Assembly: GCA_030592225.1 (NCBI GenBank)
Contig: JAUVJT010000121.1
Span: 1-6,700 of the forward strand
DNA: 6,700 nucleotides
Origin: Candidatus Stahliibacteriota bacterium
Lineage (GTDB): Bacteria > Hydrothermota > Tepidihabitantia > B3-TA06
Direction: 5' to 3'
Within the stretch, counting starts at the first letter, position 1. The number at the start of each line of letters is the position of its first letter. The position numbers were made by a program, and so were the translations under genes. Below the pieces are notes generated by a model, which saw nothing but the letters and a program-made list of their open reading frames with translations, was not told the origin of the DNA and made no database searches. Below are positions 1-5,398 of the stretch, in pieces.

Positions 1-105
1 ATCTATACCCTCCCGCTCCTTCAAACTCAAATGATGGTATTCCTTGTACATACATCCTTAGGATAACGAAATCCCTCTCGTTTTCCAAGGTGTTGCACTT
101 CATTA

Positions 106-714
106 TTGAACCCACGACTTCCAAATGAAGACTACTTCTATGGTTTGCTTGAAGAGAATATTAAGCAGGCCATGCCAGTTATGCTAAGTATAAATAAAAA
201 AGACAGCGAGGCCGATACTATCATTGCACGTCATGCCGTAATATGTGATGGTTACCGTGAAACGGAAAGTAACAACCAATGGCATATAAACTTTGGATGG
301 GGTGAGTACTCCCCAGATTTTATTCAGGATGCCTGGTACATACTTCCTGATCAGATGCCTTCTGGTTACTCCGTGATAAAATACGGTTTGATGAACATCT
401 ATCCACCTATAATAAAAGATACGACGCCGAATTCAAATCAGTTGGAACTAGTAGAAAGTTATCCAAACCCTTTTACGGAATCCTATGAAATCGTATATAG
501 CCTTCCGCAAGGAAGTCAGATTAATATATCAATCTACGATGCATTGGGTCGTCGGGTTCGTTCATGGTCTTTCAATCATGCTTCCCAAGGGGTATACGGG
601 ATTTTATGGAACGGCAAGGATTATGGAGATCAATCGTTGCCTGCCGCTGTCTATTATATACAGGTCGCCGATGCGAAATCCTTCGAAACGGGAAAAGTAA
701 TCTTATTCAAGTAA
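106..714 (+). CDS. C10-family (streptopain-like) cysteine peptidase, C-terminal part, with type IX-like sorting domain; probably 5'-truncated
   Basis: Seen: residues 43-50 (HAVICDGY) and 59-66 (WHINFGWG) match the His-containing and Trp-containing halves of the C10 (SpeB/streptopain) active site; His43 would be the catalytic histidine. Residues 12-28 resemble the helix and strand before this site. Residues 112-202 form a FlgD-like sorting domain (YPNPF at 119-123, YDALGRRVR at 144-152, tail GKVILFK). Inferred role: secreted protease anchored or released by a type IX-like system. C10 enzymes carry the catalytic Cys about 150 residues upstream of the His; here the frame is closed by a stop at 64-66 and no such region fits in 1-105. 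The TTG at 106 has no ribosome binding site, so it is unlikely to be the true start. Either the gene is a broken remnant or a frameshift separates it from an N-terminal part to the left. It is more AT-rich than tdh and acsA. Confidence 0.7.
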   Translation: MNPRLPNEDYFYGLLEENIKQAMPVMLSINKKDSEADTIIARHAVICDGYRETESNNQWHINFGWGEYSPDFIQDAWYILPDQMPSGYSVIKYGLMNIYPPIIKDTTPNSNQLELVESYPNPFTESYEIVYSLPQGSQINISIYDALGRRVRSWSFNHASQGVYGILWNGKDYGDQSLPAAVYYIQVADAKSFETGKVILFK

Positions 715-747
715 CCCTCTCTTTAAACCCCTTCGATATTTCTCAAC

Positions 748-775
748 TTGACAGCTTACACCTGAGGGTTATTAT
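748..775 (+). promoter_or_regulatory. Putative sigma70-type promoter for the secreted protein gene at 804
   Basis: TTGACA at 748-753 (6 of 6 to consensus), a 16-base spacer, then TATTAT at 770-775 (5 of 6). Transcription would begin near 782, leaving a leader of about 22 bases that contains the strong ribosome binding site of the next gene. It lies wholly in the gap after the peptidase fragment, which suggests the two sorting-domain genes are transcribed separately. Confidence 0.6.
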
Positions 776-803
776 CACAAGTTAGTAATTGAAAGGAGGG
801 AAC

Positions 804-1628
804 ATGTTAAAAAAATGTCTCCTTATAACGATAGCCGGATGCATTCTTGCATTCCCGGCCCTGGTTTTTGCAGAAGAGGTAGAACTGGCATACGATGACG
901 GCAGTCCGCAGGGAAATTCTTTCTATCCCGAGCAGGGAGCGGCCTATGCGGTCAAGTTCACCCCGCCTGCCGGAACCTGGTACGTAAAAACCGCCCGCTA
1001 CTACATCTACAACCACCCGGGCAGCCTTATCAAGGTCAGGGTTCTTCACGCATCGGGCGGCGAACCGGCCAGTGATATGTTCGAGGGTCTGGAAATACAT
1101 CCTGATACCACCGGATGGTTCGACGTTGATCTCGTCGAGTATGAGATTGAAGTGACCGATGAGTTCTTTGTTGTCTATGAGTTCGCCGAATCTGATGTGT
1201 TCAACACCCGACTGGGGCACGACACCGGAGAGAACGAACGCTCATGGAACCACTCGCCCACCAGCGACTGGTCGCCCAACGAACACCTCATCTTCTTCAT
1301 AAGGGCGGTGGTCGTGGACGAACTTGGCGTAGGGGAAGAGTTTCTCCCAGAGTCGAGTATGGACTGCAGGTGCTATCCTAATCCGTTTACGGCTTCTACC
1401 CAGATTGATTACGTGGTTCCGCAGGCAGGCCGGGTAACCTTTAGCATCTGGGACGCTGGCGGCCGATGCGTCAGGATTCTGGTGGATGCCTGCAAACCCC
1501 AGGGTAATCACTCGATCAGGTGGGATGCTAAAGATGAAGCGGGCAATCTTCTGCCGTCCGGTGTTTACTTCTCCAGGTTGGACGCAGATTATTCTATCTT
1601 CACTCAAAGAATAGTGCTTATTCGATAA
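804..1628 (+). CDS. Secreted beta-rich protein with signal peptide and C-terminal type IX-like sorting domain, function unknown
   Basis: Start chosen at ATG 804, because AAAGGAGGG (792-800) sits just upstream; an in-frame TTG at 789 lies before this site and is unlikely. The product is 274 residues. Residues 1-23 form a signal peptide (KK, hydrophobic core, cleavage expected after VFA23). IAGC at 10-13 resembles a lipobox, but its hydrophobic stretch is too short and hydrophobicity continues after it, so signal peptidase I is preferred. Residues 24-171 are rich in aromatic and beta-forming residues, starting ELAYDDGSPQG; I do not recognise a named family, though a galactose-binding or jelly-roll type fold is plausible. 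Residues 190-274 are the sorting domain (YPNPF 191-195, GRCVRIL 220-226, LPSGVYF 250-256, tail QRIVLIR). It has four cysteines in the mature part (188, 190, 222, 230), unusual for this domain. Likely surface-attached or released; substrate unknown. Confidence 0.88.
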   Translation: MLKKCLLITIAGCILAFPALVFAEEVELAYDDGSPQGNSFYPEQGAAYAVKFTPPAGTWYVKTARYYIYNHPGSLIKVRVLHASGGEPASDMFEGLEIHPDTTGWFDVDLVEYEIEVTDEFFVVYEFAESDVFNTRLGHDTGENERSWNHSPTSDWSPNEHLIFFIRAVVVDELGVGEEFLPESSMDCRCYPNPFTASTQIDYVVPQAGRVTFSIWDAGGRCVRILVDACKPQGNHSIRWDAKDEAGNLLPSGVYFSRLDADYSIFTQRIVLIR

Positions 1629-1684
1629 TCCAAAACCCGCATCTCAATCTAAAACGTAAGTGTGTTACGGGGTGTTATGTCCTT

Positions 1685-1710
1685 AAAAAACCAGAAACGC
1701 ATGTTTCTGG
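1685..1710 (-). terminator. Rho-independent terminator reading on the minus strand
   Basis: A perfect 8-bp stem (CCAGAAAC / GTTTCTGG, loop GCAT, 1691-1710) is preceded on the plus strand by six A (1685-1690). Read on the minus strand this is a hairpin followed by six T, the standard intrinsic terminator layout. On the plus strand no T-run follows, so it is a poor terminator for the gene ending at 1628. No minus-strand gene is visible nearby to need it. A second short hairpin (CCCC GAA GGGG, 1725-1735) follows. Confidence 0.5.
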
Positions 1711-1753
1711 ATATAGTGAAAATGCCCCGAAGGGGTACGGGTGTTACGGCGGG

Positions 1754-1782
1754 TTGACATTAGCCCCCTCTTTGGGTAAGAT
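1754..1782 (+). promoter_or_regulatory. Putative sigma70-type promoter for tdh
   Basis: TTGACA at 1754-1759 (6 of 6), a 17-base spacer, then TAAGAT at 1777-1782 (5 of 6). Transcription would start near 1789, giving a leader of about 38 bases before the tdh start. A 9-base direct repeat, GTGTTACGG, occurs at 1741-1749 just upstream of the -35 box and at 1662-1670. Confidence 0.6.
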
Positions 1783-1826
1783 ACCGTAGCTTTCGCAGCC
1801 AAATACACTGTAAAACTGGAGAAATG

Positions 1827-2966
1827 ATGCCAACAATGAAAGCGGTCGTTAAGATTAAGCCGGAGCCAGGAGGTGCAGAGCTTCAAGACGTAGACGTTCC
1901 CACTATCGGTGCCGATGAGGTGCTGCTGAGAGTTCAGGCCACGTCCATCTGCGGAACCGACGTACATATATATGAATGGAACCCCTGGGCGGACCGCAGG
2001 ATAGGTGCAGGGAGACTTCCCCAGACTCTGGGTCACGAGGTTGCAGGCGAGGTGGTCGAGATTGGTTCTTACGTGAAGAATATCAAAAAGGGCGACTACA
2101 TATCATCGGAAACCCATATCTTCAATCCAGGCGACTTGCAGTCACTTTTGGGGCAACGCCATATCGGCAAGAACATGGAGATTCTGGGCGTGGACCGGGA
2201 CGGGGTGTTTGCCGAGTACGTGATGCTGCCTGAGCGGGTGTGTTGGATAAACGACCGCTGTATCCCGCCTGAGTTTGCAAGCGTGCAGGAGCCGTTGGGC
2301 AACGGGGTGTACGCGGTGCTGGGTGAGGATGCCGACGTTGCCGGGAAATCGATGGTGATAGTAGGCGACGGCCCGACCGCGCTGTTCGCGACAGGGGTCG
2401 CAAGAGCTACAGGTGTGGCAAAGATTATTGTCGTAGGGTTCTCTGATTTCAATCTTGACATCGCCCGCAGGATGGGTGCCGATCATATTCTGGACATCAA
2501 GGAGACCTCGCTTGATGAACGCCATCAGTTCGTGCTGGAGCAAACCGGAGGCTACGGGGTTGACATCTCTCTTGAGATGGTGGGCGGCGAGGTCCCGATT
2601 AAGGAAGCGTTTACCCATCTTCGCAAGGGCGGGCGGCTTACCGCGTTCGGCGTGGCGTCAGAGGCACAGGTTCCGATTGATTACAACGACGGCATCGTGT
2701 TCAAGGGCGCGCAGGTATACGGTATCAATGGCCGCAAGGTGTTCGATACCTGGTACAGGATGAGAGGGATGCTGGCAGGTAAGAGATTGGACATCTCCCC
2801 GGTGGTCACCCACGTGATGGAGCTTGAAGATTACGAAAAGGGCTTCGAGATGCTTACGGCAGAACCCCGGCAGGCGGCGAAGATAGTATTGTTCCCCGAC
2901 CACTCTGAACTCAAAGCGGCCAGGGAGCGAATGGACGAGAAGCGCGACATGCCCGCCGCTGATTGA
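1827..2966 (+). CDS. tdh: L-threonine 3-dehydrogenase-like zinc MDR oxidoreductase lacking the structural zinc site
   Basis: Expected role: oxidation of L-threonine to 2-amino-3-ketobutyrate in the cytosol. Residues are numbered from the ATG at 1824. The ATG at 1827 is preferred, with GGAG five bases upstream; MKAVVK at residue 5 is where most homologues begin. Seen: catalytic zinc ligands Cys43 (CGTDVHIYEW), His71-Glu72 (GHE) and Glu156 (QEPLGN); nucleotide-binding loop at 181-186 (GDGPTA); and a C-terminal core FDTWYRMRGM / LDISPVVTH / YEKGFEML that matches Tdh closely, as recalled from E. coli. Oddities: the lobe at residues 95-122 aligns without gaps to E. coli Tdh, but all four structural-zinc cysteines are replaced (Asn101, Asp104, Ser107, Gly115). 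The glycine motif ends in Ala, and the acidic residue ending strand beta-2 is Gly205. A charged tail of about 25 residues (after KIVLF) extends past the usual end; typical length is about 340. No kbl partner is in the window. It might act on another sugar alcohol or amino alcohol. Confidence 0.85.
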   Translation: MPTMKAVVKIKPEPGGAELQDVDVPTIGADEVLLRVQATSICGTDVHIYEWNPWADRRIGAGRLPQTLGHEVAGEVVEIGSYVKNIKKGDYISSETHIFNPGDLQSLLGQRHIGKNMEILGVDRDGVFAEYVMLPERVCWINDRCIPPEFASVQEPLGNGVYAVLGEDADVAGKSMVIVGDGPTALFATGVARATGVAKIIVVGFSDFNLDIARRMGADHILDIKETSLDERHQFVLEQTGGYGVDISLEMVGGEVPIKEAFTHLRKGGRLTAFGVASEAQVPIDYNDGIVFKGAQVYGINGRKVFDTWYRMRGMLAGKRLDISPVVTHVMELEDYEKGFEMLTAEPRQAAKIVLFPDHSELKAARERMDEKRDMPAAD

Positions 2967-2970
2967 TGTA

Positions 2971-3068
2971 TTCCCTCATCCCCAACCCGGCCAGAGGCCG
3001 TCCCAAAGGAAGAAGGGAGTATAATTTCCTTCTTCTTCCCTTGGGAGAGGGATCAAGGGTGAGGGGTA
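2971..3068. repeat. Imperfect long inverted repeat (REP/MITE-like unit)
   Basis: It begins five bases after the tdh stop. Inner arms 3001-3016 and 3031-3046 pair over 16 positions (one A/C mismatch, one G-U), with loop GAGTATAATTTCCT. Outer arms pair less well (CCCTCATCCCC at 2973-2983 with GGGTGAGGGG at 3057-3066). From memory, this CCCTCATCCCCAACCC / GGGAGAGGG layout recurs in many genomes as an interspersed repeat. It may also end tdh transcription. A small open frame across it (2963-3163) is judged spurious. Confidence 0.6.
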
Positions 3069-3090
3069 AAGGTAGAAGAAAACAAAATCA

Positions 3091-3122
3091 TCTAGACAAG
3101 GGGCTTAAGCCCCTTGTCTGGA
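3091..3122. repeat. Near-perfect 32-base palindrome (AGACAAGGGGCTT half-site)
   Basis: 3094-3119 is a perfect 26-base palindrome, each half AGACAAGGGGCTT around the centre at 3106/3107. It extends three more pairs outward (one G-U) to 3091-3122. No T-run follows, so it is not a classic terminator. It is the second of three adjacent palindromes between tdh and acsA. Confidence 0.7.
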
Positions 3123-3131
3123 GTGCCTGGA

Positions 3132-3159
3132 GTAGAGGCGACGCATGCGTCGCCCCTAC
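3132..3159. repeat. 28-base palindrome (GTAGAGGCGACGCA half-site)
   Basis: 3137-3154 is a perfect 18-base palindrome (half GGCGACGCA). Outer GTAG (3132-3135) pairs with CTAC (3156-3159), with one mismatch (A3136/C3155), so 13 of 14 pairs form. I recall near-identical GTAGGGGCGACGCA-type units as common dispersed repeats in candidate-phylum genomes; this is memory, not a search. Confidence 0.7.
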
Positions 3160-3235
3160 CTGAGGAATCGGGCAGGAAGTTACGAATGACATTGATTAAA
3201 GTTAACTCGAACCCCTTCAAGGAGGAAAGAAGTAA

Positions 3236-4939
3236 ATGAGCAACATCGGCAACTATGAGGAGAAGTACAAATCCTTCGACTGGTCACAGGCGCGCGAGAT
3301 TTTGGGATACGCCGAAGGCGATTTTTTGAACATCGGACATTTCTGCTCGGACAGAATCTGTGAACAAGGCAAGGGTGACAAGCTGGCCCTGATATGGGAA
3401 ACCATGGACGGCACGGTAAAGAAATATACATTCAACGACATCCGCGTCCTTTCAAACACCTATGCCGAGTATCTAAAGAGCCTGGGTGTCGAACCCGGCG
3501 ACCGGGTGTGCATATTCATGGACAAGATTCCCGACCTCTACATCTCGTTTTTGGGGATACTCAAGCTCGGTGCCATTGCTCAGCCATTGTTTTCCGCGTT
3601 CGGGCCCGAGTCGCTGGTAACCCGGCTGGAGAACGCCGAAACCAAAGTCGTTCTCACCACCAAGAAGCACGCGTTCAAGCTTCGCAAGATAGCCGCCGAC
3701 CTGCCTGCCTTGGAAAAAGTTGTGATCGTCGAGGGCGAACCCAAAAAGATGGAAGACTATGAACTTCTGTTTAACCTGGAGTCAGCCGACAAGGTGGAGC
3801 AATTCGAGAGCTTTGCAGCGGACCTGGAGAGTCCCTCTGTCCTTCACTACACCTCCGGAACCACGGGTCAGCCCAAGGGCGCGCTACACGTGCACTCCTC
3901 AATATTTGCCCAGCACGTCACCGCCAAGTGGGTGCTGGATCTTGCCGCCGACGACGTGTACTGGTGCACAGCCGATCCGGGCTGGGTCACCGGCACCTCC
4001 TACGGCATCATCGGCCCGTGGTCGCTGGGCGTCACCCAGGTGGTGCTTGACGCCGGCTTCACTGCCGAGCGCTGGTACAAGTTCATTGCCGATCACAAGG
4101 TCACCGTATGGTACTCGGCTCCCACCGCCATCCGCATGTTGATGAAGCAGGGCACCGAGGTTGTGAAGAAGTTCGACATGTCTTCGCTGCGACACCTCTG
4201 CTCGGTTGGCGAACCCCTCAACGCCGAGGCGGTTATATGGTCAGAGGAAGCCTACGGCCTGCCCTTCCACGACACCTTTTGGCAGACCGAAACCGGGGCC
4301 ATGGTCATAACCAACTACCCGGGCATGGAGATAAAACCCGGTTCAATGGGCAAGCCCTTCCCCGGTATTGAAGCGACGGTGCTGGATTTGGAAACCCACG
4401 AGCCTATCACCGAGCCGGGCAAGGTCGGCCTCATTGCGCTCAAACCCGGTTGGCCTTCCATGTTCCGCACCTACTGGAAGAAAGCTGACGTTTACGACTC
4501 CAAGTTCATCAAGGGCTGGTACGTTTGCGGCGATCGCTCGTCCATTGACGCCGACGGCTACTACTGGTTCGTAGGTCGAGACGACGACGTTATCAATACC
4601 GGCGGTCACCTGGTTGGGCCGTTTGAGATTGAGTCGGCGCTTTTGGAACATCCCGCGGTGGCGGAGAGTGCCGCGGTGGGCAAGCCTGACAAGATAAACA
4701 TGGAAGTAGTCAAGGCATTCGTGGCACTAAAGCCGGGCAACGAGCCATCGGACGACCTGGAACTTTCGATCATGAACTTCATCCGCAAGAAGCTCTCGCC
4801 ACTGGCCATGCCCCAGGAGATTGAGTTCGTAAAGTCTCTTCCAAAAACGAGATCGGGCAAAATCATGCGCCGTGTGCTGCGCGCCAAGGAATGGGGCGAG
4901 GACATAGGCGATACCTCGACTCTCGTGGAGGATGAATAA
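3236..4939 (+). CDS. acsA: Acetate-CoA ligase, AMP-forming (AcsA-type acetyl-CoA synthetase)
   Basis: Role: acetate + ATP + CoA to acetyl-CoA + AMP + PPi, in the cytosol. 567 residues, close to Bacillus AcsA (about 570) and shorter than the Acs of about 650. Seen, in order: P-loop-like motif YTSGTTGQPKG (205-215); DPGWVTG (248-253 region); SVGEPLN (323-329); DTFWQTETG (346-354), keeping the Trp349 that limits the acyl pocket to acetate in Acs; GWYVCGDR (427-434); hinge GRDDDVINTGG (447-457); and PKTRSGKIMRR (536-546) with the adenylation Lys542, which is also the usual site of regulatory acetylation. Start: AAGGAGG (3219-3225), ten bases before the ATG. The A8 loop reads GHLVGPFE where many relatives have Arg instead of Leu459; I believe this is a known subgroup variant. 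A propionate-using enzyme is a lesser alternative. No convincing promoter is visible in 3160-3218. All core motifs are intact. Confidence 0.92.
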   Translation: MSNIGNYEEKYKSFDWSQAREILGYAEGDFLNIGHFCSDRICEQGKGDKLALIWETMDGTVKKYTFNDIRVLSNTYAEYLKSLGVEPGDRVCIFMDKIPDLYISFLGILKLGAIAQPLFSAFGPESLVTRLENAETKVVLTTKKHAFKLRKIAADLPALEKVVIVEGEPKKMEDYELLFNLESADKVEQFESFAADLESPSVLHYTSGTTGQPKGALHVHSSIFAQHVTAKWVLDLAADDVYWCTADPGWVTGTSYGIIGPWSLGVTQVVLDAGFTAERWYKFIADHKVTVWYSAPTAIRMLMKQGTEVVKKFDMSSLRHLCSVGEPLNAEAVIWSEEAYGLPFHDTFWQTETGAMVITNYPGMEIKPGSMGKPFPGIEATVLDLETHEPITEPGKVGLIALKPGWPSMFRTYWKKADVYDSKFIKGWYVCGDRSSIDADGYYWFVGRDDDVINTGGHLVGPFEIESALLEHPAVAESAAVGKPDKINMEVVKAFVALKPGNEPSDDLELSIMNFIRKKLSPLAMPQEIEFVKSLPKTRSGKIMRRVLRAKEWGEDIGDTSTLVEDE

Positions 4940-4985
4940 ACCAGGGTCTGCCCCTTGGGCGCGAAGCGGCCATAGGGTACAGATT

Positions 4986-5065
4986 TCACAGATTTCGCTG
5001 ATTTAGTCCAAGCAGATAAAGGCCGGCCTTTCCGATTTGATCTGAGTAATCCGTGCAATCTGTGG
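4986..5065. repeat. Imperfect 80-base inverted repeat centred on a perfect palindrome
   Basis: Core AAAGGCCGGCCTTT (5018-5031) is a perfect palindrome. Outer arms TCACAGATTTCGCTGATTT (4986-5004) and AATCCGTGCAATCTGTGG (5048-5065) pair imperfectly but clearly. I recall CACAGATT...AATCTGTG units as dispersed repeats in environmental bacterial genomes. It begins 47 bases after acsA; a weak stem, CCAGGG / CCCTTGG near 4942-4960, lies between them without a T-run. Confidence 0.55.
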
Positions 5066-5130
5066 TTAAAGATTCTTCACATTCGTGCCACGATTACCGT
5101 CAGGCTTGAGTGTAATTCGTCAAAATAAAG

Positions 5131-5185
5131 GTGGTCAAAAGATGGTCAGAAGTTGGTCAAAAGCTACCCAAAAGGTGGACAGGAA
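5131..5185. repeat. Imperfect 11-base tandem repeat, about five units
   Basis: Units starting at 5131, 5142, 5153, 5164 and 5175 read GTGGTCAAAAG, ATGGTCAGAAG, TTGGTCAAAAG, CTACCCAAAAG, GTGGACAGGAA; a weaker unit may precede at 5120. The 11-base period is not a multiple of three, so a coding repeat is unlikely; it places each unit on nearly the same DNA face. Function unknown. Confidence 0.55.
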
Positions 5186-5201
5186 CGCGACTACGTCGCA
5201 A

Positions 5202-5240
5202 TATCAAAATTCAAATTGCAAAATGCAAATTTTAAATTGT
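5202..5240. repeat. AT-rich low-complexity repeat
   Basis: A run built from AAATT, CAAA and TGCAAA words, with a small perfect stem TTGCA / TGCAA (5216-5228). It ends exactly at the stop codon of the minus-strand relic (5241). It resembles a dispersed AAAATTCAAA-type repeat known to me from other genomes. No coding potential. Confidence 0.4.
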
Positions 5241-5303
5241 CTACCGAACCAGCACCACCTTCTGCGTAACTAGACTCCCGCCCATCTCACGGATGAAGTA
5301 CAC
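5241..5303 (-). pseudogene. Relic: last 20 codons and stop of a type IX-like sorting domain
   Basis: Read on the minus strand from 5303 to 5241, the sequence gives VYFIREMGG, then SLVTQKVVLVR, then TAG. This is the final strand and tail of the FlgD-like sorting domain, comparable to GVYFSRL...TQRIVLIR in the protein ending at 1628. Upstream (above 5303) the frame continues only as unrelated residues through the palindromic repeat at 5306-5350; no YPNPF or GR-VR portion is found there. So this is a decayed gene end, with the rest deleted or replaced by repeat sequence. The flanking low-complexity repeat begins right after its stop. Confidence 0.7.
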
Positions 5304-5305
5304 TT

Positions 5306-5350
5306 CTGTTTGGAGCGCGGGTTCTCTAACCCGCGTAGAACAACAAACGG
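5306..5350. repeat. Palindromic repeat with CGCGGGTT / AACCCGCG stem
   Basis: A perfect 8-bp stem (5316-5323 with 5328-5335, loop CTCT) sits inside outer arms CTGTTTG (5306-5312) and CAAACGG (5344-5350), which pair over seven positions with one G-U. It abuts the broken end of the sorting-tail relic, as if it had been inserted there or had replaced the gene. Confidence 0.55.
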
Positions 5351-5385
5351 ACTGGAGTACCCGACGGGGGCACGCTGAGTCCGTT
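5346..5385. repeat. Two-tier hairpin, AACGGACT / AGTCCGTT
   Basis: Outer 8-bp perfect arms lie at 5346-5353 and 5378-5385; an inner stem pairs GTACCC (5357-5362) with GGGCAC (5368-5373) with one mismatch. It overlaps the preceding palindrome by five bases, so the two folds compete or alternate. No T-run follows. Confidence 0.5.
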
Positions 5386-5398
5386 CTCCACACGCATT

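Noticed and set aside
831..845. Lipoprotein signal (IAGC) in the secreted protein
   Set aside because: The stretch before the Cys is too short for a lipobox signal, and the hydrophobic core continues to a better signal peptidase I site after VFA.
1683..2036. 117-codon minus-strand open frame ending at the minus-strand terminator
   Set aside because: The terminator position made it tempting, but it overlaps the tdh start, lacks a ribosome site and has no recognisable content.
2096..2618. Long minus-strand open frames antisense to tdh
   Set aside because: They are shadows of a strong Tdh coding frame; low-complexity or arginine-rich translations without motifs.
2963..3163. 66-codon plus-strand open frame after tdh
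   Set aside because: It lies wholly across the three palindromic repeats, has no ribosome binding site and reads as the familiar spurious translation of such repeats.
1827..4939. tdh-acsA operon for threonine to acetyl-CoA
   Set aside because: The 269-base gap is filled by palindromic repeats and kbl is missing, so co-transcription and a shared pathway are not supported.
4606..5058. 150-codon minus-strand open frame over the acsA end
   Set aside because: It is antisense to the conserved AcsA C-terminal domain and extends into the CACAGATT repeat; no domain seen.
5085..5273. 62-codon plus-strand open frame
   Set aside because: It covers the 11-base tandem repeat and the AT-rich repeat, has no ribosome binding site and no recognisable motif.
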